The notes below the pieces were generated by a model. The model did not search any database and had not been told where the DNA came from. It saw nothing but the letters and a program-made list of their open reading frames with translations. This document shows, piece by piece, positions 42,701 to 51,871 of a DNA stretch of 64,000 bases (the first letter of the stretch is position 1; every line of letters starts with the position of its first letter). A program made the translations under genes and the position numbers. The DNA lies in assembly GCF_042665595.1 (NCBI RefSeq), contig NZ_JBHTCT010000011.1, positions 192,810 to 256,809 on the forward strand, in the 5' to 3' direction. The stretch is from Bhargavaea changchunensis. Lineage in GTDB: Bacteria; Bacillota; Bacilli; Bacillales_A; Planococcaceae.

Positions 42701-42902
42701 TCAGAACCCTCCCTATCTGTGATAGTTTGTGTTTTCCCTGTTTGTCTATTATGAAACGGCTGTCGAAATAGGTGATAACGCATCTTGTTTTGACTTTCTT
42801 TCTGAACGGGAAGGAATCAGGATCGGCGGTGTGGAAAAACCGGCATAGTCAATCGTTCCAACGGGCTCATGAAAGAGATGATACGGGGGAGGTATACAGG
42901 AG

Positions 42903-43991
42903 TTGGTGAAGCGAATTTATTTCTTTACCGGATTTCCGGGGTTTCTCGCGACCCGGTTGATCGGCAGGCTTGCCGAGGAGGAGCCGGAGTCCGAGTTTGA
43001 GCTGCTTGTCCATGAATCTGCCATTCCGGAGGCGGAGCGCATTGTCCAGAGACTCAGGGGAAACAAACGCACCAAACGTTTCAGAATCCATGCCGGCGAT
43101 ATCACGAAGACCAATCTTAAATTAGAAAAGGCAGTTTCAGAACGGCTGAAAGAAACCGTGACGCACGTTTTCCATCTGGCGGCCATCTACGACCTTGCCG
43201 TCCATGATCGCATCGCACAATCGGTGAATGTTACGGGGACGAGGAATGTGAATCTCTGGGTTCTGGAATGCAAAGCGTTGGAACGATACGTCTATTTCAG
43301 CACCGCGTACGTATCCGGCGACCGGAAAGGCACCATTTATGAAAACGAGCTGGCACTTGGGCAGACATTTAAAAATCACTATGAAAAAACGAAACATGAT
43401 GCGGAAGTGCTGGTCCAGTACATGAGAGACCGCATACCGACCACCATCATCCGTCCGGGCATCGTCCTCGGAGATTCGAAAACCGGTGAAACCGCCAAGT
43501 TCGATGGCCCGTATTTCATGATGCGCTATCTGGACAAGTTTTCACGGATGCCGATCCCCTATGTGGGTAAAGGGCAGGCGCTGATCAATCTGGTTCCGGT
43601 TGACTACATTGTAGAAGCTACCGTTTATCTGTCCCGTCATCCTGTCGGTGCGGACAAAGTGTATCATCTGACTGATCCCAATCCCTATCAGGCAAAAGAA
43701 GCTTTCCGGCTGATTTCCCAGGCGCTCACCGGGAAAGCGCCTTCATTCACGATGCCCCATTCGACAATTCGGATCATGCTGTCATTCCCTCCGTTGCGGA
43801 GATGGGTGAAGGTGGAGAAGGAGACGCTCGATTACTTCCGGCTCGAAGCGGTGTATGATTGCACGGAAGCACAGAGAGACCTCGAACCGGCCGGCATCAA
43901 ATGCCCGGATTTTGCCGACTACATCCCCGCCGCCGTTGAATATTATCGTCTGCACAGGAATGATCCTGCCAAACTAATCGAAGTCGTCTGA
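42903..43991 (+). CDS. NAD-dependent reductase, extended SDR (thioester-reductase-like)
   Basis: The 362-residue protein starts RIYFFTGFPGFLATRLIGRL, the Rossmann dinucleotide-binding motif of the male-sterility/thioester-reductase branch. VFHLAAIYDLAV and YEKTKHDAEVLV (Tyr-x-x-x-Lys) follow. The TTG at 42903 lies 9 nt after GGGGGAGGT; a GTG three bases later is also possible. No polyketide or peptide synthetase is nearby, so it is likely a stand-alone fatty-acyl or sterol-like reductase. The substrate is unknown. Confidence 0.82.
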   Translation: MVKRIYFFTGFPGFLATRLIGRLAEEEPESEFELLVHESAIPEAERIVQRLRGNKRTKRFRIHAGDITKTNLKLEKAVSERLKETVTHVFHLAAIYDLAVHDRIAQSVNVTGTRNVNLWVLECKALERYVYFSTAYVSGDRKGTIYENELALGQTFKNHYEKTKHDAEVLVQYMRDRIPTTIIRPGIVLGDSKTGETAKFDGPYFMMRYLDKFSRMPIPYVGKGQALINLVPVDYIVEATVYLSRHPVGADKVYHLTDPNPYQAKEAFRLISQALTGKAPSFTMPHSTIRIMLSFPPLRRWVKVEKETLDYFRLEAVYDCTEAQRDLEPAGIKCPDFADYIPAAVEYYRLHRNDPAKLIEVV

Positions 43992-44095
43992 AACTTTCTC
44001 CTACCATTCGGCGTCGGAATCGTCTATCATTTGGGTATTGCGGTTTATTCATATGCCTTCATATAGACAACCTGCCAAGAAGGGGGAAATCGGAC

Positions 44096-45004
44096 ATGCC
44101 GATCAACATACCGAAAGACCTTCCTGCCGCAATAAAGCTTCAGGAAGAGAAGATATTTGTCATGGACTCGGACCGGGCAGTTTCTCAGGACATCCGTCCT
44201 CTGAATATCCTGATCCTGAATCTTATGCCTGAGAAAGAGCGTACTGAACTCCAGTTGCTTCGGCTTCTCGGCAATACGCCGCTCCAGGTGAATGTCACAT
44301 TCATGACGATGGCGAGCCATCAGTCGAAAAATACAAGCAGGTCGCATCTGGATGCATTCTATGTCACGTTCGAAGAGATCAGGCATCGAAGGTTCGATGG
44401 GATGATCATCACTGGCGCGCCGATCGAACATCTGGATTTTGAAGAAGTGAACTACTGGAGCGAGTTAGAAGAGATCTTTGAATGGTCTGAGCAAAATGTC
44501 ACATCGCTTCTCAATATTTGCTGGGGTGCACAGGCGGCTCTTTACCATTTCTACGGAATCGGAAAGCGGCCGCTTCCGGAAAAATGTTTTGGGGTATACC
44601 GGCATACCATCTCAGATCCGACTGTGCGGCTGGCAAGAGGATTCAATGACCTCTTCGTCGCTCCGCATTCCCGCTATACCGAAGTGGATTCGGAAGACAT
44701 CCGGAACCATCCAAAGCTTCATCTTCTGTCCGAGTCGGACGAGGCGGGCGCCTTCATCATCGTATCCAAAGACGAAAGGCATATTATGATCACCGGACAT
44801 TTGGAGTACGATGCAGATACGCTTGCGATCGAGTATCAGCGGGATCAGGACAAGGGTCTTGGCACAGCCATTCCCGAGCACTATTTCCCGGACGACGATC
44901 CGGAGAACATTCCACTCAATACGTGGCGTTCCCATACGTTCCTGCTTTTCTCGAACTGGCTGAATTATTATGTGTACCAGGAAACGCCTTACGTCTGGGA
45001 ATAA
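44096..45004 (+). CDS. metA: Homoserine O-acetyltransferase (MetA family)
   Basis: The 302-residue MetA-family protein activates homoserine for methionine synthesis. The catalytic Cys142 is in NICWGAQAAL, and the His/Glu dyad lies in GHLEYDADTLAIEY. Residue 111 is Glu (TGAPIE), which in characterised MetA enzymes directs use of acetyl-CoA, whereas succinyl-CoA enzymes have Gly there. So it is most likely an acetyltransferase despite the usual succinyltransferase name. No SAM riboswitch is visible in the 100-bp leader. Confidence 0.93.
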   Translation: MPINIPKDLPAAIKLQEEKIFVMDSDRAVSQDIRPLNILILNLMPEKERTELQLLRLLGNTPLQVNVTFMTMASHQSKNTSRSHLDAFYVTFEEIRHRRFDGMIITGAPIEHLDFEEVNYWSELEEIFEWSEQNVTSLLNICWGAQAALYHFYGIGKRPLPEKCFGVYRHTISDPTVRLARGFNDLFVAPHSRYTEVDSEDIRNHPKLHLLSESDEAGAFIIVSKDERHIMITGHLEYDADTLAIEYQRDQDKGLGTAIPEHYFPDDDPENIPLNTWRSHTFLLFSNWLNYYVYQETPYVWE

Positions 45005-45022
45005 CCCGGGGAGGGATTTCGG

Positions 45023-45451
45023 TTGTACAAACAGAAGACCCAACCGTCGGACAACAGCGTCATCGAATTCATCGAGCAGGTCGATCACCCGCGGAAAAAA
45101 GAGGACGCCTACCGTCTTCTTGATCTGTTTTCAGAGACGACCGGCAAGGAACCGATAATGTGGGGGCCGAGTATCATCGGATTCGGCAAGTATCACTATC
45201 GATATGCAACGGGCCATGAAGGGGACGCGCCGCTTGTCGGGTTCTCACCCAGAAAATCCAAAATCAGCCTTTATGTCACGGCCGATGATACGGAGCGTCA
45301 AGAGCAGCTTTCGCGCCTTGGCAAGCACTCATCCGGGAAGGCTTGTGTCTATATCAACAAGCTGGATGATATCAACCAGGAAGTCCTTAAAGAAATGATC
45401 CAGAGTACCATCAGATTTCTTGAGAAGAGGTATCCGGATGGAATTGAATAA
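45023..45451 (+). CDS. DUF1801-domain protein
   Basis: The 142-residue protein shows the DUF1801 pattern: NSVIEFIEQVDHPRKKEDAYRLLDLF, MWGPSIIGFGKYHYRY, and KSKISLYV. The function of the domain is not settled. The TTG start follows GGGAGGGA, 18 bp after metA, so it is probably co-transcribed with metA. Confidence 0.83.
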   Translation: MYKQKTQPSDNSVIEFIEQVDHPRKKEDAYRLLDLFSETTGKEPIMWGPSIIGFGKYHYRYATGHEGDAPLVGFSPRKSKISLYVTADDTERQEQLSRLGKHSSGKACVYINKLDDINQEVLKEMIQSTIRFLEKRYPDGIE

Positions 45452-45460
45452 AACAGAAGG

Positions 45461-45488
45461 GAACCTGCCTCTGGGCAGGTTCTTTTTT
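45461..45488 (+). terminator. Terminator after metA and the DUF1801 gene
   Basis: GAACCTGCC pairs with GGCAGGTTC around CTCTG or TCTG and is followed by TTTTTTCG. Confidence 0.9.
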
Positions 45489-45531
45489 CGTCCGGCGGGT
45501 AAAGTAAGAGCGAACAGCCGGAGGGATACAG

Positions 45532-46284
45532 ATGAAAAAACTAGTGTTTCTATTAATATTCCCCCTCTTCCTGTTTGGATGCGGAAGTGAAGAGGAGGAA
45601 GGGAAAGAAAGCGGAAAATCAGGTAAGGAACTGATAGGTGAACTGCTTGGCACCATTTCAGAAGTGGACTCCTACGAAATGGAAGTGGAAATCACGTCGG
45701 AAAACAGAGGCGGCAAGCAGGAAACAACAACCGGGAAAATCAGGGTCGCAGATTTCGATATGCCGGAGATGCACGCCGTCTACGAGAAGATGCCTGAAGT
45801 CGTCTCCCGGGAAAATACATCCAAACTGGAATACTACCAGGCAGGAGAACGCCTTGTGATCAACTTGGGAGACGGATGGACAAACAGGAGTACTGAAGAC
45901 ATCACCGCTGATGATCTCCCGTCGGTCCGCTATATGGACATCGTCCAGCTGTTGAGGGAAGTGGAAGGGGAGCTGAAGACAGATCAGACCGGAAACCGGA
46001 TTATATATGAAGGGGACAGCCAAAAGTTGTTTGATTCATTCAAGAAAACATTGTCCATCTCATTTCGGTCGATCAGTCCGGAAGCAACCAGCAGCCGGCT
46101 CGAGGTACGGCTGGATGGAAAAACATCGATGATGAAGGAGTTCCGCTATACCGTCACCGGAAAGGAAATGGATCAGTCAGAGACCATCGGCTACCGTCTG
46201 CGATATCTCCGGATGAATGAGGTAAAAGGCATTGATATTCCTGACGAGGTCCTTGATGAGATGAGCGGTACGACAACTCACTAG
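45532..46284 (+). CDS. Lipoprotein, DUF6612/LolA-like
   Basis: The 250-residue protein has a lipoprotein signal peptide (KKLVFLLIFPLFLFGC, lipobox LFGC with Cys around residue 17) and an acidic linker. The remaining ~200 residues are strand-rich (SYEMEVEITSE..., KLEYYQAGERLVINLGDGWTNRS). They resemble the LolA/LppX-like fold of Bacillus lipoproteins. It should be anchored on the outer face of the membrane. Ligand unknown. The ATG follows GGAGGG. Confidence 0.8.
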   Translation: MKKLVFLLIFPLFLFGCGSEEEEGKESGKSGKELIGELLGTISEVDSYEMEVEITSENRGGKQETTTGKIRVADFDMPEMHAVYEKMPEVVSRENTSKLEYYQAGERLVINLGDGWTNRSTEDITADDLPSVRYMDIVQLLREVEGELKTDQTGNRIIYEGDSQKLFDSFKKTLSISFRSISPEATSSRLEVRLDGKTSMMKEFRYTVTGKEMDQSETIGYRLRYLRMNEVKGIDIPDEVLDEMSGTTTH

Positions 46285-46325
46285 GGGCACTGGTGAGCTG
46301 TGTGATTTCCGGGTGAATATACTTC

Positions 46326-46368
46326 AAAAGACGCACGTGGCACCAGTTGCCGCGAGGCTTCTTTTGTG
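46326..46368 (+). terminator. Terminator of the lipoprotein gene
   Basis: AAAAGACG...GTGGCA pairs with TGCCGC...CTTCTTTT, imperfectly, and ends in TTTTGTG. Confidence 0.55.
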
Positions 46369-46381
46369 TCCAAATAATAAA

Positions 46382-46407
46382 AGCCTGTCCGGTCTGCCGG
46401 ACAGGCT
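46382..46407 (-). terminator. Terminator of the glycosyltransferase gene
   Basis: The 11-bp stem AGCCTGTCCGG / CCGGACAGGCT is followed on the minus strand by TTTTATTATTTG. Confidence 0.8.
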
Positions 46408-46415
46408 GGTTTGAA

Positions 46416-47159
46416 TTAAGTTTCTTCGGCAAACTCCCGTTCTGCGGAACTGACGTACAATGAGCGTCCATTGAAGTAGCCTGAGATGATTTTCAGGAAG
46501 ATTCGGACCGAGTCCTGTACAGGGCGATAATGGGAACTGGCATTGTCGTCGAGATAAATGGTTCTTATTCCCACTTCCCGGATTTCTACATCTTCCCGCA
46601 CGGCATGGATCAGCGAATTCATTTCATAATCATATCTTTCTCCCCTGATCGTCATGAGCCAGCGGATTTCCCTGCGGGGAATTCCCCGCAGGCCGGTTTG
46701 GGTATCATTAAGCCGTGTGCCAAAGAGCATCTTGAACAGCCGGGAAGTCAGCCGATTACCGAACAGGCTTCTTCCCGGGATGTCAGGGTGTATAAAATCC
46801 CTGACTCCCAATACCAGCCCCCTGGCCGATTTGACGGTTTCCCGGGTTACCCTGATAACATCATCAGCGGTATGTTGTCCGTCGGCGTCGGCAGTTATGA
46901 CATGGGTGACTTCTTCACACTGTTCCCAAACGTGGCGGAATGCCGTTTTAAGCGCGGCTCCCTTGCCCATATTTCGTCCATGAGTGAGTACCGTGCATCC
47001 TTCTATTCCCCGGATGGAATCAAAGATCGGTTTCAGCGGAAAGGCGCTTCCGTCGTCGACAATGATGATCCGTAAATTTCCTTGTTGCCTGAGTTGGCGG
47101 ATATACGCCGGCAGGCTGTGATCCGGGTTATAGGCAGGAATAATGATTGCAGGGTTCAT
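46416..47159 (-). CDS. Family 2 glycosyltransferase (DPM1-like)
   Basis: The 247-residue protein has the GT-A fold motifs IIIPAYN, IIIVDDGS and the metal-binding ITADADGQH. DTQTGLRGI follows. These match polyprenyl-phosphate mannosyl- or glucosyltransferases. There is no C-terminal membrane anchor. The ATG follows AAGGAGGC. It may transfer a sugar from a nucleotide donor to a lipid carrier. No cell-surface polysaccharide cluster is adjacent, so its pathway is open. Confidence 0.87.
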   Translation of the reverse strand: MNPAIIIPAYNPDHSLPAYIRQLRQQGNLRIIIVDDGSAFPLKPIFDSIRGIEGCTVLTHGRNMGKGAALKTAFRHVWEQCEEVTHVITADADGQHTADDVIRVTRETVKSARGLVLGVRDFIHPDIPGRSLFGNRLTSRLFKMLFGTRLNDTQTGLRGIPRREIRWLMTIRGERYDYEMNSLIHAVREDVEIREVGIRTIYLDDNASSHYRPVQDSVRIFLKIISGYFNGRSLYVSSAEREFAEET

Positions 47160-47309
47160 GATCGTGCCTCCTTCCGGTCGCGTGGTTACTGTCCTATACC
47201 CGTTTCAGCAGTTGTATGCAATGCGAAACCGGAATTTCCGGCGTGATGGGTACAGAAACGTGAAACCTGGCGTGGAGGTGGGCCGTATATAAAGTTAGAG
47301 GTGATGGTC

Positions 47310-47813
47310 GTGAAATCCTATGATCGTCCAAAATTGGACATACCGAAGACAGGGTTGGAACGAATTATGGACTGGGCTGCCATTCTGTTATTCGCCGCGG
47401 GCACAGGTTATCTGATCTGGATATGGGGAGACCTGCCGGCAGAAGTTCCGGCCCATTTTAATGGGGCAGGAGAAGTGGACCGCTGGGGATCCAAATGGGA
47501 ACTTGTGATGCTGCCCATCATCGCGGGCTTACTCTGGATCGGGATGACCGTCCTTGAGAAATACCCGGAAAAGCATAATTACATGGCGGAATTGAATGAA
47601 CGCAACATCGAGTTTCAGTACCGCAATTCCAGGATGATGCTGAATGTCCTCAAGAACCTGGTGGTCCTCGTCTTCATTTATCTGAGCTACCTTTCAACTC
47701 AAGTGGCACTCGGCGAGGAAGATTCTCTAGGCATCGGATTTCTTCCGTTTTTCCTAGTCCTCATGTTTGCTCCAATGATCATTTTCATGATCCGGTCGCT
47801 GAGGCACCGGTAA
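47310..47813 (+). CDS. DUF1648-type membrane protein
   Basis: The 167-residue protein has four likely membrane helices (about residues 22-42, 62-78, 107-126 and 135-155). The DUF1648 signature LPAEVPAHFNGAGEVDRWGSK sits between helices 1 and 2. Such domains occur in SdpI-like immunity proteins and Bacillus membrane proteins of unknown role. A GTG at 47310 fits AGAGGTGAT better than the ATG at 47304. It leads a three-gene unit with the next two genes. Confidence 0.78.
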   Translation: MKSYDRPKLDIPKTGLERIMDWAAILLFAAGTGYLIWIWGDLPAEVPAHFNGAGEVDRWGSKWELVMLPIIAGLLWIGMTVLEKYPEKHNYMAELNERNIEFQYRNSRMMLNVLKNLVVLVFIYLSYLSTQVALGEEDSLGIGFLPFFLVLMFAPMIIFMIRSLRHR

Positions 47814-47830
47814 CGAAAGGAGGGATCGGC

Positions 47831-48130
47831 ATGCCGATCTGTGCAAATTGCCGTCATCGTTGGTCCTTCAGGGAGACATTGCGCGCGATGTATACCCTGA
47901 AGCCGACGATGACCTGTCCAAACTGCAAACAGGAACAGCATCTGACTTCCGCTTCAAGAAAACGGGGAGCCTTCATGCCTTTTCTGATACTGATTCCTAT
48001 GCTGCTCAATGTGTTTTTTGAAATGAACTGGCTGACCTTGATCGGGGGCATGTTGCTGGTTGCGGTTGTCTTCAATCTGGTTTATCCGCGCCTCATTGAA
48101 GTCACGAATGAAGAGGAACCGATTTGGTGA
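47831..48130 (+). CDS. Zinc-ribbon membrane protein (TIGR04104-like)
   Basis: The 99-residue protein starts MPICANCRHRW. Cys4/Cys7 and Cys29/Cys32 (CPNC) form a zinc ribbon. Two hydrophobic helices follow at about residues 48-65 and 67-85. It matches the CXXC-20-CXXC family of Bacillales membrane proteins with no known role. The ATG follows AAAGGAGGG. Its stop overlaps the start of the M50 gene. Confidence 0.82.
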   Translation: MPICANCRHRWSFRETLRAMYTLKPTMTCPNCKQEQHLTSASRKRGAFMPFLILIPMLLNVFFEMNWLTLIGGMLLVAVVFNLVYPRLIEVTNEEEPIW

Positions 48131-49269
48131 CAGCATCCCGGGATAAGGGGACGGGACAAAAAAAGAAAAGTCTCGGACAGACATTGGCCGGGCTTGCCAT
48201 CGGCGTTGTCCTGTGGCCTGTGTTCCTTCCCTATCTGTTTATCCACGAACCTGTAATAGACTTGAAAAATACTCTGGTCATCCTCACGGCCATAGTCGTC
48301 AGTGCTGTTTTGGCACTGATTATCCATGAATTCGGACATGCCATCGCCGGTGCCGTATCGGGCATGAAGTTCATGAATATGAGCATCGGCCCTTTAGTCG
48401 TCATCCGTTCTGGTGAAAAAAACCGGATCATTTTCCAAAAGCCTGCGCTCGGATACCTGGGCCGTGCCATGTTGCGCTTTCCTGCAGAAATCACTGCAGA
48501 ACAGATGGAAAATGTGCTGAAACGGTATGTGGCCGGGGGGCCGGCAGCCAATATCATCGCTGCAACCATTTCAGTTGCACTTGTATATACGATCCTGCCA
48601 TCCGGTGTCCTGCTGACATTTGCCATCGTCAATCTCCTGTTGGGAGCAGCAAACCTGATCCCTTCCGACAGCAAGGGAATGATGACGGACGGAAAACATC
48701 TGTCCATGCTGGCGGGAAAAACGCCGGGCAAGGAGCTGGTGCTGATCAGCTACCGTCTCATGCAGGAAGATACGGAAGGGACGGACTGGTCCCCCGAAAC
48801 GGTGAGAACTGCCGAAGAGCTGGTCAGGAGAAACCCTGATCACCCTCTGACGCCGGCTTTGTATGCTTCATTGTCACCTTATTACATATCTAAGAATCCG
48901 TTGTTATCCGAGGAGCTCGGGCGCGAAATCGCATTCCGGGAGAGGCCGCTGAAAATCGACCCGCTTCAGGATATGGCGGACATCGCCATGATTCATACGC
49001 TTCATGCAGCAGGCCTACTTTCCTCCGAGCCGGAAATCCGTACGAAGCTCAGCCGGATCGGAGAAACAGAAAAAGTCACCAGGCTGTTTCGGGATGCCTA
49101 TTCAGCCATCCTTGACCGGCAGGCTGACAAGCTCAACGATTATCTGGATGAATTGGAGCATGTGCTGGGGGAGTGGCACTCGCTGTATCTGGAAGGCATC
49201 TATGAGAAAGAGAGGGTCCTCGTGTTGAGGAATGCTCTCAGAGATTGCGAGACTCAGTGTAATCGTTAA
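48127..49269 (+). CDS. M50-family membrane metalloprotease-like protein
   Basis: The 380-residue protein has membrane helices in its first ~190 residues. The zinc motif IIHEFGHAIAG (HExxH) is in one of them, and MTDGKHL is a possible third-ligand motif where site-2 proteases usually have NPxDG. The soluble C-terminal part (residues 200-380) is helical and repeat-like, perhaps TPR-related. It may be a site-2-type protease or a non-proteolytic relative. The GTG start overlaps the previous stop (GTGA), so translation is coupled. Confidence 0.78.
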   Translation: MTASRDKGTGQKKKSLGQTLAGLAIGVVLWPVFLPYLFIHEPVIDLKNTLVILTAIVVSAVLALIIHEFGHAIAGAVSGMKFMNMSIGPLVVIRSGEKNRIIFQKPALGYLGRAMLRFPAEITAEQMENVLKRYVAGGPAANIIAATISVALVYTILPSGVLLTFAIVNLLLGAANLIPSDSKGMMTDGKHLSMLAGKTPGKELVLISYRLMQEDTEGTDWSPETVRTAEELVRRNPDHPLTPALYASLSPYYISKNPLLSEELGREIAFRERPLKIDPLQDMADIAMIHTLHAAGLLSSEPEIRTKLSRIGETEKVTRLFRDAYSAILDRQADKLNDYLDELEHVLGEWHSLYLEGIYEKERVLVLRNALRDCETQCNR

Positions 49270-49273
49270 TACG

Positions 49274-49326
49274 AGCCGGATGGTCCCGACAAGCAACAGC
49301 ATTTTGTCGGGATCCATCCGGCTTTC
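49274..49326 (+). terminator. Terminator of the DUF1648/zinc-ribbon/M50 unit
   Basis: GCCGGATGG-TCCCGACAA pairs with TTGTCGGGA-CCATCCGGC, a long stem, followed by TTTCTGCT. Confidence 0.82.
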
Positions 49327-49398
49327 TGCTATGTACGGAAAGAGTGGGGCGCTTTATACTGAGGAGGACACGGAATAACCCATAAATGGAGACTACCT

Positions 49399-49995
49399 AT
49401 GATACTTGTTATTGATAACTTTGATTCGTTCACTTTTAATCTTGTCCAATACCTTCGCCGCATCGGATTGGAAGTTTCAGTGCGCAGAAATAACGAAATG
49501 ACTGCCGAGGAAATCCTGGAGATGGCACCTGAAGCGATCCTGATTTCTCCCGGCCCGGGCAATCCCGATACTTCCGGCATCTGTCTGGAGGTTGTCCGCC
49601 GGTTCCACAATGAAATACCGATTCTCGGCGTCTGTCTTGGACAGCAAGTAATATCCAGGGCATTCGGCGGAAGGGTCATCAAAGGCAGCCGGCCGGTCCA
49701 CGGCAAGACTTCACAGATCACACACGACGGCCGTGGCGTATTCGCGGGACTCCCTTCACCGCTCACTGTGGCCAGGTACCACTCCCTGGTAGTTGAGGAA
49801 GCAACGCTTCCGGACTGTCTGGAAGTTTCCGCCAGAACTAAAGATGGAGAAATCATGGGAATCCGACACAAAATGTATCCGGTAGAGGGCGTCCAGTTTC
49901 ATCCGGAAGCCATCATGACTGAATGCGGATTGGACATGCTCCGGAATTTCTTTTTGGCTTCAGAAAGGCGGGAGGTGATGGCCAATGCTGAATAA
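49399..49995 (+). CDS. pabA: Aminodeoxychorismate/anthranilate synthase glutaminase subunit
   Basis: The 198-residue class I glutamine amidotransferase has SPGPGNPDTSG, the nucleophile Cys in GVCLGQQ, and the His-Glu pair in VQFHPEAIMTE. It supplies ammonia to the chorismate-binding subunit that follows at an 11-bp overlap. In Bacillus this subunit often serves both folate and tryptophan synthesis; here the partner is a folate enzyme, so pabA is the better name. Confidence 0.93.
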   Translation: MILVIDNFDSFTFNLVQYLRRIGLEVSVRRNNEMTAEEILEMAPEAILISPGPGNPDTSGICLEVVRRFHNEIPILGVCLGQQVISRAFGGRVIKGSRPVHGKTSQITHDGRGVFAGLPSPLTVARYHSLVVEEATLPDCLEVSARTKDGEIMGIRHKMYPVEGVQFHPEAIMTECGLDMLRNFFLASERREVMANAE

Positions 49996-51742
49996 TGGCA
50001 AGCCAGAACCTGTCCTGTCGTTTGAATACGCATCCCATGACGGGAAAATCATCCCCAGAACATTCCGTAACCCTGTGCGGGTGATCAAGGCTGAGCATGT
50101 CGGGGAAGTGATTCCCGCACTGCGGAACATCCAGAAAGCAGTGGAAGATGGCTGGTATGCCGCAGGATATCTTTCCTATGAAGCAGCACCTGCCTTTGAT
50201 CCGGCATACAGGGTCAAAGAGGGAAACAAGATGCCGCTCCTGTGGTTCGGGATTTTCGGGGAGCCTGAATACAGCGAACTTATCGCATCAGGCCAGTGCG
50301 AGGTCTCTGATTGGAAGCCGGATACCGGGGAGCAGGCGTACAGGGAGGCGATCCGTTCCATCAGGCAGGCCATCGAATACGGGGAAACCTACCAGACGAA
50401 TTACACCATCCGGCTGAACAGCCGGTTCAGGGGAGACGAAGTCGCACTGTTTGAACGGATGAAGCGGGCACAATCCTGCAACTACAGTGCGTATATCAAC
50501 ACCGGTGAACACTCCGTGCTGTCGGCTTCTCCTGAGTTGTTCTTCAGGGTGACAGGCAACCGGATTACGGCAAAGCCGATGAAGGGTACGGTAAAGAGAG
50601 GGAAGACATCAGAAGAAGATCAGGCGCTCTCCGAGTGGCTGGCCCATTCTGAGAAAAACCAGGCTGAAAATGTGATGATCGTCGATCTTTTAAGGAACGA
50701 TCTTGGCAGAATTGCCAAGCCGGGAAGTGTGGACGTTCCGAAGCTTTTTGAAATCGAACGCTATCCGACCGTGCATCAGATGACTTCCACTGTGGAGGCG
50801 GAACTGGAGGAAGGAACAGATCTGATCGATGTATTTGGAGCGCTATTTCCCTGCGGGTCCATCACTGGCGCACCCAAGGTCAGTACGATGAATCTGATCT
50901 CACATCTTGAGCAGTCTCCGCGGGAAGTATATTGCGGAGCAATCGGATTCATCACACCGGAACGTGAAGCCGTGTTTAACGTCCCGATCCGAACGGTGAT
51001 GATCGAACAGGCAAGCGGAAATGCAACTTACGGTGTGGGGGGCGGCATCACGTGGGATTCGACCAGTGAAGAGGAGTATGGAGAAATCCTTGCCAAGTCT
51101 AGCTTTCTGAAGCTTGACCGCCCGGAGTTCAACCTTTTGGAAAGTTTTCTGCTTGAGGATGGCCGTTATTTCCTGAAAGAGGCGCATCTGCACCGGATGT
51201 TGCGCTCTGCACACTATTTCGGTTTTTCTTTTGACCTTGGAGCTATCTCGGAAAAGCTGAATCAGCTCGCAGAAGAACTGCCCGAAGGCGCTTATAAAGT
51301 CCGCTTCGTGCTCGGCCCGGATGGCAACATGTCCGTGGAAGGTCAAAAGATCACCCAGAGCCCCAGGCTCCCAAAAGTGATTCTTGCAAATGACCCGGTC
51401 GACAGGGAAAATCCGTTCCTTTACCATAAAACGACCCATCGGACCGTCTATGATCAGCATGCAGTTACCGGCTGCCATGATGTCCTTTTATGGAATAAGG
51501 AAGGACAGCTGACGGAATTCATCAATGGCAATCTGGTGCTGGAAATCGGCGGCAAGCTCTGGACACCTCCGGTATCCACCGGACTGCTTGCAGGCACTTA
51601 CCGCGGCTTTCTGCTGGAGGAAGGCACCATCAATGAAAAAGAGCTGCACCTGACCGACCTGGAATCTGCCACAAGAATCTGGCTGATCAACAGTGTGAGG
51701 AAATGGGTGGAGGTCCGGCTGGAGAATAAACAAAAAGAATAG
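49985..51742 (+). CDS. pabB: Aminodeoxychorismate synthase I fused to aminodeoxychorismate lyase
   Basis: The 585-residue protein combines two steps of p-aminobenzoate synthesis. Residues ~1-375 are the chorismate-binding domain (YQTNYTIRLNSRF, AKPMKGTVKRGKT, PCGSITGAPKVSTM). Residues ~385-585 are a class IV PLP domain related to PabC, with GAYKVRF and HDVLLWNKEGQLTEFINGN. The second domain should release p-aminobenzoate from aminodeoxychorismate. Together with PabA it covers the route from chorismate to p-aminobenzoate for folate. Confidence 0.93.
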   Translation: MLNNGKPEPVLSFEYASHDGKIIPRTFRNPVRVIKAEHVGEVIPALRNIQKAVEDGWYAAGYLSYEAAPAFDPAYRVKEGNKMPLLWFGIFGEPEYSELIASGQCEVSDWKPDTGEQAYREAIRSIRQAIEYGETYQTNYTIRLNSRFRGDEVALFERMKRAQSCNYSAYINTGEHSVLSASPELFFRVTGNRITAKPMKGTVKRGKTSEEDQALSEWLAHSEKNQAENVMIVDLLRNDLGRIAKPGSVDVPKLFEIERYPTVHQMTSTVEAELEEGTDLIDVFGALFPCGSITGAPKVSTMNLISHLEQSPREVYCGAIGFITPEREAVFNVPIRTVMIEQASGNATYGVGGGITWDSTSEEEYGEILAKSSFLKLDRPEFNLLESFLLEDGRYFLKEAHLHRMLRSAHYFGFSFDLGAISEKLNQLAEELPEGAYKVRFVLGPDGNMSVEGQKITQSPRLPKVILANDPVDRENPFLYHKTTHRTVYDQHAVTGCHDVLLWNKEGQLTEFINGNLVLEIGGKLWTPPVSTGLLAGTYRGFLLEEGTINEKELHLTDLESATRIWLINSVRKWVEVRLENKQKE

Positions 51743-51749
51743 ATGCAGA

Positions 51750-51780
51750 AAAGGCTGTGCAGTCGCACGGCCTTCTTTGT
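51750..51780 (+). terminator. Terminator of pabA-pabB
   Basis: AAGGCTGTGC pairs with GCACGGCCTT around AGTC and is followed by CTTTGTATT. Confidence 0.75.
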
Positions 51781-51871
51781 ATTGGACGTAAAACAGTAAT
51801 TTCCATAAAAAAAAGGAATCCGGGCGAAAGTTGTGGAAGGGAGGGGAAAGATATCGGAATGGGGGGAACTC

